From: CAZKUN01 sp964555935
Lineage (GTDB): Bacteria; Armatimonadota; Zipacnadia; Zipacnadales; VGFC01
Direction: 5' to 3'
Length of the DNA: 10,609 bases
NCBI GenBank assembly: GCA_964555935.1
Contig: CAZKUN010000297.1
Location: 1-10,609 of the forward strand
A program made the translations under genes and the position numbers. A model generated the notes under the pieces. That model searched no databases. It was not told the origin of the DNA and saw only the letters and a program-made list of their open reading frames with translations. Below, piece by piece: positions 4,096 to 10,609 of this stretch (positions are counted from its first letter, which is position 1; the number at the start of each line of letters is the position of its first letter).

Positions 4096-6075
4096 ATGCT
4101 TCTGTTTGCAGTCCTGTCGCTCTGCGCACCACTGCCTGCATCAGCCCAAGGCACGGCGTCCGTGCAGACCGAGGTTGTGGATTCCGTCTTGACCTACTGC
4201 GAGTCCCGCTTGGGGTTTGACCCAACAGACTCGGAGGTCGGTGACGGGCAATATCTGGTGCTCGACGCCCTGGACCGCCCCACCGTCGCCCAGGGCAGCC
4301 TCGAATACGCCGCGGCGCTGTTGATGGCGGGCCGCGATGCCGACCTTGCAGCGAAGGTCATCGGATCCGTGCTTTCGCACCAGCAGGGCGGCTTTCCGTG
4401 GATTCCTGATGCGTCGTCGTCGCCTGAAGCGACGACGCACGTCGCGCCCTGGCTGGCGTACATCCACGCGAACTTCGGCGAGTCCTTGCCGGCCGACTTG
4501 CGCGCGCAACTCGAGGCGTCACTTCAGCCCGCGCTCGATTCGGCGTCGAAGCTGAAGGTCAAGTCTCGTGAGACCAGCCGCTTCCTCATGAAGACCGCGG
4601 CCATCGCTACTCTTGAGGCCCAGCTCGGCACGACCGGCAAGGCTGAGGCCGAGTTAGCGAAATGGACCACGTATACGCAACAGAACGGTATTCCTCAACT
4701 GCATAGCTCGGGGCAGATGGCCGTCGCGATTGCCGCGCTGAACTGGATCTGGATGGCGGGACTAAGCGACACGATCGCCGCTGACGCGGCGTCCGCCCTC
4801 GACTACATCCACCGCGACATGGCCCTGCGACTCGATCTCTCGTCGGGGATGGTGGGGGGCGCGGCGGTCCAGTCGGCCAGACGCGACTATGCGATGGCTC
4901 TGGGCGCTTCGCGGTATGTGCTGAGGGACCTATTCGGTCAGCCCTCGGTCGAGTTGATCCCGCCATTTGGATTGTTCGTTGCGCTGCCTGGCTACGAGGC
5001 AAGCGAGGAGACGAGGCGGTTGGCCCTCGATGCGGACACGCCCCGGGAGCAGTTCGACCAGTCAGGTGATGCCACGTTCTCGACATTCGTGGGCCCTGGA
5101 TTCTCGCTCGGGACGATGACCGGGCCGACGGCGTGGGACACGGCTCCGCTCGTGGTGACATATCCAGAGTTCGACGTTGCGTGGGACGAGAAGACGGACG
5201 ATGATGAAACGGTCCAGCGCCAGGCGAAGGTCGCCCGCAACCTGTACTGCGACATTCGTCCGGCATCCGGCCGCGTGGCAAGCGTTCAGTCGGGCCCGAA
5301 GGCCATTCTCAGTTTCGATTTCGATCAGATTGGCGCGGAGGAGGCGCGTACTGATGTCTTCATGGACATCAAGCTCGGGCCGGAAGCGGCAATCGACGCC
5401 GTGTACCTGAACCTGTCGCCCTACTCGGTGGACTTCGGCGCGGATGTCCCGAGCAAATCCTCGGTTGTCACGGAGCGCGGCGGCGTTTACACCGCGATCA
5501 CGGTCATTGAGATGGGCCCTGCAACTCGCAGGGCGGGCGTAGATCCTGCGTCGCTGAGGGGTGTCCTTGGATGGGTGCCGACTGGTGACGCCACGCTGGG
5601 GCGTGAGTTGGTGCTGCGACTCCCTGCCCGCACGAAACTGGGCGTGGAAAAACCTCGCGACGACTACCGCATCGCCTTCGCGGTTGAGGTAGGGGACGCC
5701 GAGACGTTTGGATCCGTGGCCACCTTCGCCCGGCACATCTACGAGACGCGAGTGCGGAAAGAGTTGAAGAAGACCCACACGAAAATCGGGACGAAGGACG
5801 AGCGATCGAACCAGGTCCCGGGCATTCGCCGCCCAACCGAGAGAGCCAAGTGGATCTTCGATGACGCCGTCTTGCAGGAACTGCAGTACCAGAGCGGTCC
5901 GGACCTGCTCGTGCTGAATGAGGACCTCGCCAAGAACGAGGTGCTGTCACAATCCGTGAATGGCACTGAGTTGGCTTGGGAAGCGCTGTACGCCTCGCCG
6001 CTGCTGAATCACCTTCCGGGCGACGCTCTGACCTCAGTCTTGCGCCCTCCGCCGGCTGAGATAGTCGCCGAGTAA
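4096..6075 (+). CDS. Exported protein of unknown function, 659 residues
   Basis: I do not recognise this protein. Residues 1-18 (MLLFAVLSLCAPLPASAQ) look like a signal peptide cleaved after ASA, unusually without a positive charge before the hydrophobic core. Residues about 25-300 are mostly helical and Ala/Leu-rich, with motifs such as SLEYAAALLMAG, HQQGGFPWIP, HVAPWLAYIH and LNWIWMAGL. The spaced aromatic helices suggest an alpha/alpha-toroid like those of polysaccharide lyases and related enzymes, but no catalytic motif is evident. From about 330 the sequence is beta-strand-like with many charged residues, suggesting a beta-sandwich. A basic segment near 553-580 is followed by an acidic helical tail ending PPPAEIVAE. 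The next gene begins 47 bases downstream, so a role in polysaccharide handling is inferred from context and general shape only. Confidence 0.85.
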   Translation: MLLFAVLSLCAPLPASAQGTASVQTEVVDSVLTYCESRLGFDPTDSEVGDGQYLVLDALDRPTVAQGSLEYAAALLMAGRDADLAAKVIGSVLSHQQGGFPWIPDASSSPEATTHVAPWLAYIHANFGESLPADLRAQLEASLQPALDSASKLKVKSRETSRFLMKTAAIATLEAQLGTTGKAEAELAKWTTYTQQNGIPQLHSSGQMAVAIAALNWIWMAGLSDTIAADAASALDYIHRDMALRLDLSSGMVGGAAVQSARRDYAMALGASRYVLRDLFGQPSVELIPPFGLFVALPGYEASEETRRLALDADTPREQFDQSGDATFSTFVGPGFSLGTMTGPTAWDTAPLVVTYPEFDVAWDEKTDDDETVQRQAKVARNLYCDIRPASGRVASVQSGPKAILSFDFDQIGAEEARTDVFMDIKLGPEAAIDAVYLNLSPYSVDFGADVPSKSSVVTERGGVYTAITVIEMGPATRRAGVDPASLRGVLGWVPTGDATLGRELVLRLPARTKLGVEKPRDDYRIAFAVEVGDAETFGSVATFARHIYETRVRKELKKTHTKIGTKDERSNQVPGIRRPTERAKWIFDDAVLQELQYQSGPDLLVLNEDLAKNEVLSQSVNGTELAWEALYASPLLNHLPGDALTSVLRPPPAEIVAE

Positions 6076-6122
6076 GCCGCTCCGTCATCTCCCACCCATC
6101 ACCTCCGCGTCAGGGGCGACCC

Positions 6123-9119
6123 ATGCGCCGAGTTTTTATCCCCGTTCTGCTGTTAGTCCTAACGGGATCTGTCTGCCTGGGCCAGTCCCGTATTGCCAAG
6201 CGCGCGCTGCGCGGCGACGGAGCTGAGATGCAGGAACGGCTTCTGAACCGCTCGTTCGAGGACACCGGCGATGACGGTCTTGCCTCGACCTGGACGTTCT
6301 GGGATCAGGGCTACGCGCGCGCGATGGGCGTCGCTCGCACCGGCGATGCATCGGCGCGGTGTGTGGCGGCCGATGAGGACACGCAGTACGGCGCGGACCA
6401 GGTGGCGACGCTCGACCAAGCCGAGCCGATGCCGATTGTCGTGGGAGGATGGAGCAAAGCCGAGGACGTGAGCGGCTCACCGAACGCCGGCTACTCGGTG
6501 TATGTGGATCTCTTCTACACGGATGGCACGCCGCTCTATGGCCAGATCAACTACTTCGAGACGGGCACCCACGATTGGCAGTATCGTCAGGTCGTCATCG
6601 TCCCCGAGAAACCAATCCGCGAGGTCACCGTTCACGCGCTGTTTCGCTTCCATACGGGCACTGTCTACTTTGATGATTTCAGCATCAAGGAACTCGCCAT
6701 GGGTGATGGCGCGCGGCTGTTTGACGGCGTCCCCGTCACGCCTGGCGATCCGGCTCCGAGCGACGTGGACCTTGCTCCGGCCCAACTCCTGCTCCGCGAC
6801 GTGGCCGCGGGATCCGACTTCCTCGAAGCGGCCGGCGAGTGCCCCGAGCTTGGGCTTGAGCTGACGGCGGAGTGGACGGAGATCGGTGACGCCTTCCGGC
6901 TGGAAGGGCAAGTCAAGGACCTTACCGGTGAGGACCGGTGCGTCGCGGTGTACGTGGTCATTCCTGTCGACTTCACGGGCGGCGTCTTCGGCATGGACGC
7001 TCGGCGCGCTTCGTCGATCGATCAGGCCGTCACCTACTCAAACACGAAACAGATTGGCGCGGGCACAAACGGGCGGATGAGCTGGTATCCGATCGCGCCT
7101 GTCTCGAAGGGTGATGAGGGTCTGTGCATCGCCACGCCGCTGGACGTGCCGCGCGTCTCGCGTCTCGCCTATGACGCGGGGAGCAAGGAGCTGTACGCCG
7201 CTTTCGACCTGGGCCTGACGGCCGCCACGACGAAGTTCCCCTCGTCCGCCAGCTTCAGCGCCGTGATCTACCCGTTCGATGCTGAGTGGGGCTTCCGGGC
7301 GGCGCTTGCCAAGTATTACGAGCTGTTCCCCGGGTTGTTCACCAAGCGCGTTGAGCGCGAGGGCATCTGGATGCCTTTTGCGGACATCGCGACCGTTCAG
7401 GACTCGGCGGATTTCGGGTTCATGTTCAAGGAGGGCAACAACAACGTCGGCTGGGACGAGGCCCATGGCATCTACACCTTCGTGTACGTCGAGCCGATGA
7501 GTCACTGGCTCCCGATGGTGCAGGATGTTCCGCGGACCCCCGACGGCGTCATGGGAGAGCTGGCTCGCCGGACGCCGACGGATCCCCAGTCGCAGGCAAC
7601 CGCGACCTCCGTCTTCCACCGCGAGGATGGTACCCACGAGATGTACATCACCGATGCTCCGTGGTGTGATGGCGCGATGTTGACGCTGAACTGCGACCCG
7701 GATCTCCTGGCTGACCAGCCGGATGCGGTGACCCAGGCGAAGCACGAGTTCGCTACGATCACGCGGGCCTTCCAACGGGCCGACGGCGCCACGACATCCG
7801 CCTGGCGAGACTTCGAGAGTGGCCATGAGGTTGTCGAAGACGTCGTTCGGACGGGCGCGCGCGCCCTTCGGTGCGCCAACACGCCGGGCGATTCGCATGG
7901 TGCCGCCCAGACGATACTCGTTGGGCAGACTGAGCCGCAGGAGTTGGTCGCGAGCGTGTGGGCCAAGGCTGACGGCATCACGGGGCAACTCGGAAATGAC
8001 TGCTCGCTCTATCTCGACCTGACCTTCACCGATGGCTCGGTCGGTTTCGGGCGCCTGACTCCCATAGCCCTCGGCACGTACGACTGGCGGGAAACCGAGG
8101 TCCGGCTGAACGAAGACAAGCCGATCCAGACGGTCAATTACCACCTGCTGCTGCGCAATGGGAACGGCGGCACCGCATGGTTCGACGATGCGTTCCTGGG
8201 CGAGCCGGGCGGGGACAACCTTCTCGCGGAGGCGGGCTTTGAGCCATCCGATGGTCTCGTCCGTGCAGCCGAACTGGATGGCACCTACATCGACTCATAC
8301 GAGATGGCAGCGACGACGCAGAACCACCGTCGCGAGCACTGGGCCTACCTCGACATTCCGCTCACCTTCGGCCTGAATTCGCGCGAGGTGTGCTCGCTGG
8401 GCATCTTCCACACGTACGAGTTCGCGCAGGAACTCGAGCGCCGGATGCATGGCGATGGCAAGCTTACATTTGCGAACGCCGTGCTCAGCAACTTCGGCCA
8501 TCCGGCGCACCTGCTCGACGTCATGGGCACCGAGACGAACTGGCAGTTCAACGGTGAGTACCTGCCTAACTCCGATGCGGCGATGAACTACCGTCGCGCG
8601 CTCTGCTATCAGAAGCCCTACGTGCTTCTGCTGAACTCCGACTACACCACGTTCAAGCCGAAATGGGTGGAGCTGTACTTCAAGCGCTGCGCGGCCTATG
8701 CGATCTTCCCGAGCTTCTTCAGCCACAACGCGGCCGACGACCCGTACTGGCAGAATCCGGCCCTCTACAACCGGGATCGGCCACTCTTCGTGAAGTTCAT
8801 TCCCGTCATCAAAGCCCTCGCCGCCGCAGGTTGGGAGCCGATCACGTACGCGCGCGCCGACCACGAGTCCGTCTACGTGGAGCGGTTCGGAACGGACGCG
8901 GGCCAGGGGATCTACGTAACGCTCTTCAACGATAGCCAAGACGTGGCCGACTATTCGCTGTCCATTGATGGGGACTCTCTGGGGCTGGCGGGGAGAGTTG
9001 AGTTGCTGGACGTGTTGACAGGGAGCGCGCAGGTCCTGTCCGTTGACGGGGCCGTGCCGGCGATTGAGGGAGAACTCGAATCCCAGGACGTTCGGGTCCT
9101 CAAGCTCACGGGCCAATGA
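6123..9119 (+). CDS. Large exported protein, putative glycosidase-like barrel with two carbohydrate-binding-like domains
   Basis: A 998-residue protein with signal peptide MRRVFIPVLLLVLTGSVCLG, probably cleaved near residue 21. Residues about 36-191 form a jelly-roll, carbohydrate-binding-like domain (LLNRSFEDTGDDG, then YSVYVDLFYTDG, GTHDWQYRQVVI, TGTVYFDDFSI). Residues 210-410 look like a beta-rich domain. About 411-547 begins what resembles a TIM barrel (GIWMPFADIATV). A second copy of the binding domain follows at about 548-692 (LYLDLTFTDG, GTYDWRETEV, GTAWFDDAFL). The barrel then seems to resume with LDGTYIDSYE (718-727; D724 and E727 possible active-site acids), ETNWQFNGEYLP (804-815) and a C-terminal beta domain (about 915-998). 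I cannot name a glycoside hydrolase family. AGGGG (6112-6116) lies 6 bases before the ATG. It probably acts outside the cytoplasm on plant or microbial polysaccharide. Confidence 0.85.
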   Translation: MRRVFIPVLLLVLTGSVCLGQSRIAKRALRGDGAEMQERLLNRSFEDTGDDGLASTWTFWDQGYARAMGVARTGDASARCVAADEDTQYGADQVATLDQAEPMPIVVGGWSKAEDVSGSPNAGYSVYVDLFYTDGTPLYGQINYFETGTHDWQYRQVVIVPEKPIREVTVHALFRFHTGTVYFDDFSIKELAMGDGARLFDGVPVTPGDPAPSDVDLAPAQLLLRDVAAGSDFLEAAGECPELGLELTAEWTEIGDAFRLEGQVKDLTGEDRCVAVYVVIPVDFTGGVFGMDARRASSIDQAVTYSNTKQIGAGTNGRMSWYPIAPVSKGDEGLCIATPLDVPRVSRLAYDAGSKELYAAFDLGLTAATTKFPSSASFSAVIYPFDAEWGFRAALAKYYELFPGLFTKRVEREGIWMPFADIATVQDSADFGFMFKEGNNNVGWDEAHGIYTFVYVEPMSHWLPMVQDVPRTPDGVMGELARRTPTDPQSQATATSVFHREDGTHEMYITDAPWCDGAMLTLNCDPDLLADQPDAVTQAKHEFATITRAFQRADGATTSAWRDFESGHEVVEDVVRTGARALRCANTPGDSHGAAQTILVGQTEPQELVASVWAKADGITGQLGNDCSLYLDLTFTDGSVGFGRLTPIALGTYDWRETEVRLNEDKPIQTVNYHLLLRNGNGGTAWFDDAFLGEPGGDNLLAEAGFEPSDGLVRAAELDGTYIDSYEMAATTQNHRREHWAYLDIPLTFGLNSREVCSLGIFHTYEFAQELERRMHGDGKLTFANAVLSNFGHPAHLLDVMGTETNWQFNGEYLPNSDAAMNYRRALCYQKPYVLLLNSDYTTFKPKWVELYFKRCAAYAIFPSFFSHNAADDPYWQNPALYNRDRPLFVKFIPVIKALAAAGWEPITYARADHESVYVERFGTDAGQGIYVTLFNDSQDVADYSLSIDGDSLGLAGRVELLDVLTGSAQVLSVDGAVPAIEGELESQDVRVLKLTGQ

Positions 9120-9125
9120 TCGGAG

Positions 9126-9587
9126 CTAGTTGGGCACGCGCTGGTATACCTGCTCCTGTGACACCGATACTTGGCCTTGCGTGACGGGCCTGGTGATTGA
9201 CACGGTGTTGGCCGATCCGTCCGTGAATTGCCCGGGCAGGCGAAGCGTGGTGCCGACGGCGGTGGGGTCGATGGTCGACGTCTGCACGTTCAGCACCAAC
9301 ACCCCGTTCTCCACATCCCAGGTGCCTGTTTCCGATTCGACCGTCACGCCCTGGTCGTTGATGTGCTCCAACGAGAAGTCGAACGTCTTCCCAAGCTTCA
9401 GGAGCGCGCTCGCGAACTGAATCACAGACGGTTGCCCGTCGTTGAAGAGCTGATAGAGCTGCCAGATCCCAATGAGTTTCTTGACCGTCAGGTAAGTCTC
9501 CACTATGCCACCCCCGCAGCCCGACAGCGTGGGGAACAGGCACAGCAGGAGTGCCAGCGCGACGATCCTCATGTATGGCTTTCTCAT
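9126..9587 (-). CDS. Small predicted lipoprotein, lipocalin-like
   Basis: A 153-residue protein on the minus strand. Residues 1-24 form a lipoprotein signal: basic start (R2, K3, R7), core IVALALLLCLFPT and lipobox LSGC with the modified Cys at 24. The rest has the look of small lipocalin-like domains: LIGIWQLYQL near the start (a G-x-W motif), then strands such as TFDFSLEH, GTWDVENGVLVLNV and TTLRLPGQF. Such domains bind small hydrophobic ligands or are structural; here this is a fold guess from pattern only. GGAAGGG (minus strand, bases 9600-9594) lies 6 bases before the ATG at 9587; another ATG lies five codons in. It converges on the 998-residue gene, with 6 bases between stops. It lies 101 bases downstream of the DUF4832-type gene in the same direction. 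Confidence 0.8.
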   Translation of the reverse strand: MRKPYMRIVALALLLCLFPTLSGCGGGIVETYLTVKKLIGIWQLYQLFNDGQPSVIQFASALLKLGKTFDFSLEHINDQGVTVESETGTWDVENGVLVLNVQTSTIDPTAVGTTLRLPGQFTDGSANTVSITRPVTQGQVSVSQEQVYQRVPN

Positions 9588-9609
9588 CGGTGTCCCTTCC
9601 TCGGTGGTT

Positions 9610-9623
9610 GGATCGCGCGATCC
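9610..9623. promoter_or_regulatory. 14-bp perfect palindrome upstream of the small lipoprotein
   Basis: GGATCGCGCGATCC reads the same on both strands. It sits between a possible -10 element (9630-9637, minus strand) and the start of the lipoprotein gene at 9587, an operator-like position. It might equally be a short RNA hairpin in the leader, or chance in GC-rich DNA. Confidence 0.35.
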
Positions 9624-9659
9624 CGGCTCATTATCTAGGACACTCGGCCTGTAGCCGGG
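9622..9659 (-). promoter_or_regulatory. Inverted repeat enclosing a possible -10 element
   Basis: CCCGGCT (9622-9628) is the exact reverse complement of AGCCGGG (9653-9659). The 24 bases between them are the most AT-rich part of this gap and include TAGATAAT on the minus strand (9637-9630), close to a sigma-70 -10 box. No convincing -35 box is visible 16-18 bases upstream. This could be a regulated promoter for the small lipoprotein, or a hairpin after the upstream gene. Confidence is low. Confidence 0.25.
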
Positions 9660-9688
9660 TTGCGCGTCCGGACGTGTCTGCCGCGCGG

Positions 9689-10609
9689 CTACGGCGCCGC
9701 GATCAGCGCCAGCTCCACATCATCCAGGTAGATCTCGGCCTCGATGACATCGCCGAACCCACCTCGCTCGACCGTCACGTGCCCGGTCGCGCCAGTGATG
9801 GGGCAGTCAAACTCAACGGCAACCGGTTGCCAAGTGTTGAGAGTTGACGTGTCGTAGGGTGCCGTGTTGTAGTTCTCGATCCAATCGTCCGCCGCGTCGT
9901 TCACGCCGACCTTCATCGTAGGACGTCGGCTCGGCTGGCTGATCGACTTCACCAGCATCCACGCCGACAGGCGGTATCGGCCACCGGCCACGACCGGCAA
10001 GTTGGCCAGTTGACAGTAGTTCCAGGTCTGCTCGGATGTCCCGGCGACCCTCAGGGAGCCGGCCCCCCCGCGCACCGGATCGTCGACGATGCTCACAGCC
10101 ACGCCCTCGGTTCCGGTGGCTGTCGTCTCGCCGCCTTCGAAGTCCCAGGCTATCGTCTGCGCCGCGTCCGCCTGGCCCGCGACGACCGTCACGTCCGCGA
10201 CGGCGTACGCGCCGGGCTCAAGCTCATCGGTCAGGGGAAGACGGTAGACGGCGCCCGGTTCCTCGGGCAGGCACATGCGCGCGACGAGCGTGTACTCGCC
10301 GACTGCCAAGGCGGGCGGCAATTCAACGAGGCAGCCCGTCTCCACGGGCTCGCCAGGGCGCCAGAGCGTCGTCGGCGTCTCCGGGATGTGTTGGGTGCTC
10401 GCTACGACTTCGCCCTCGCTGTCGCGAAGCTGCCATTCCATCGCCAGGTTCTGGTAGCACGGCGCGACGCCTTGGTTCTCCCAGATCTGCTTCACCGGCA
10501 ACCGGCCTGGCATGTCGTCCCACGAGCGCGTCTGCGCGGGGATCGTCAGCTCTCGGAGCGCAAGGCGGTAGCCGATCCGCCTCGCGCATTCCTCAACCGC
10601 CTCGCGCAC
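9689..10609 (-). CDS. DUF4832-type secreted protein with C-terminal carbohydrate-binding-like domain (N-terminus outside window)
   Basis: The minus-strand frame is open from the window edge to a TAG at 9691-9689 and gives 306 residues, the C-terminal part of a longer protein. Residues about 8-140 resemble the beta-sandwich part of DUF4832 proteins: RRIGYRLALRELTIPAQ, then IWENQGVAPCYQNLAMEW, LRDSEGEVVAS, TLWRPGEP and GEYTLVARM. In that family this part follows a TIM-barrel, glycosidase-like domain, which would lie outside the window. Residues about 152-303 form a jelly-roll carbohydrate-binding-like domain: IAWDFEGGET, GAGSLRVAG, GGRYRLSAWMLV, NTWQPVAVEF and the ending AEIYLDDVELALI. The first codon in the window (GTG) is probably internal. 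No terminator with a T-run follows. It likely acts on extracellular glycans; the substrate is unknown. Confidence 0.8.
   Translation of the reverse strand: MREAVEECARRIGYRLALRELTIPAQTRSWDDMPGRLPVKQIWENQGVAPCYQNLAMEWQLRDSEGEVVASTQHIPETPTTLWRPGEPVETGCLVELPPALAVGEYTLVARMCLPEEPGAVYRLPLTDELEPGAYAVADVTVVAGQADAAQTIAWDFEGGETTATGTEGVAVSIVDDPVRGGAGSLRVAGTSEQTWNYCQLANLPVVAGGRYRLSAWMLVKSISQPSRRPTMKVGVNDAADDWIENYNTAPYDTSTLNTWQPVAVEFDCPITGATGHVTVERGGFGDVIEAEIYLDDVELALIAAP

Noticed and set aside
7853..7866. 14-bp palindrome GGGCGCGCGCGCCC inside the 998-residue gene
   Set aside because: It is a GC alternation within coding sequence (codons for Gly, Ala, Arg, Ala) and is expected by chance at this base composition.
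7038..8144. Minus-strand open frame of 368 codons opposite the 998-residue gene
   Set aside because: The plus-strand frame has a signal peptide, repeated domains and a ribosome-binding site. The antisense frame is Arg-rich without recognisable domains and is best read as a shadow.
8295..9116. Minus-strand open frame of 273 codons at the end of the 998-residue gene
   Set aside because: It has no signal, no domain pattern and lies wholly within a well-supported gene on the other strand.
1..10609. CRISPR arrays, tRNA genes, insertion sequences, phage or defence genes
   Set aside because: I saw no regularly spaced repeats, cloverleaf structures, transposase or integrase motifs, or toxin-antitoxin pairs on either strand.

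Overview
The window looks like the chromosome of a GC-rich, probably free-living bacterium with a large repertoire of secreted, sugar-binding proteins. The gene order rpsD-rpoA-rplQ-truA-rplM-rpsI is typical of the end of the long ribosomal-protein cluster in Gram-positive and related phyla. The neighbouring exported proteins (a DUF4832-type protein, a 998-residue barrel protein with carbohydrate-binding-like domains, two small lipoproteins) recall Armatimonadota and similar environmental lineages. That phylum guess is inference from style only; the RpoA, TruA and S9 sequences here would settle it.

Region 1 (1-3377) is the end of the translation/transcription operon, all on the + strand: the tail of ribosomal protein S4, RNA polymerase alpha, L17, tRNA pseudouridine synthase TruA, L13 and S9. 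Gaps are short, and several hold a compact hairpin just upstream of the next gene's ribosome-binding site. RpoA carries an unusual acidic insertion in its N-terminal half.

Region 2 (3378-4095) holds a small tyrosine-tailed lipoprotein of unknown function, close enough behind rpsI to be co-transcribed. It is followed by two strong hairpins in tandem (3974-4004 and 4015-4043); the first is the best candidate for the end of the operon's transcript.

Region 3 (4096-9119) has two large exported proteins on the + strand, 47 bases apart and probably co-expressed. One is 659 residues and not recognised. The other is 998 residues, with two related carbohydrate-binding-like domains; the second appears inserted into a putative TIM-barrel glycosidase-like domain.

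Region 4 (9120-10609) is on the - strand and converges on region 3 with only 6 bases between the stop codons. It holds a small lipoprotein with a lipocalin-like look and, upstream of it, the C-terminal part of a DUF4832-type protein ending in a carbohydrate-binding-like domain. The 101 bases between these two genes contain several dyad symmetries and a possible -10 element.

I saw no CRISPR array, tRNA, insertion sequence, phage, toxin-antitoxin or defence genes. The most unusual points are the RpoA insertion, the intergenic hairpins and the nested domain architecture of the 998-residue protein.
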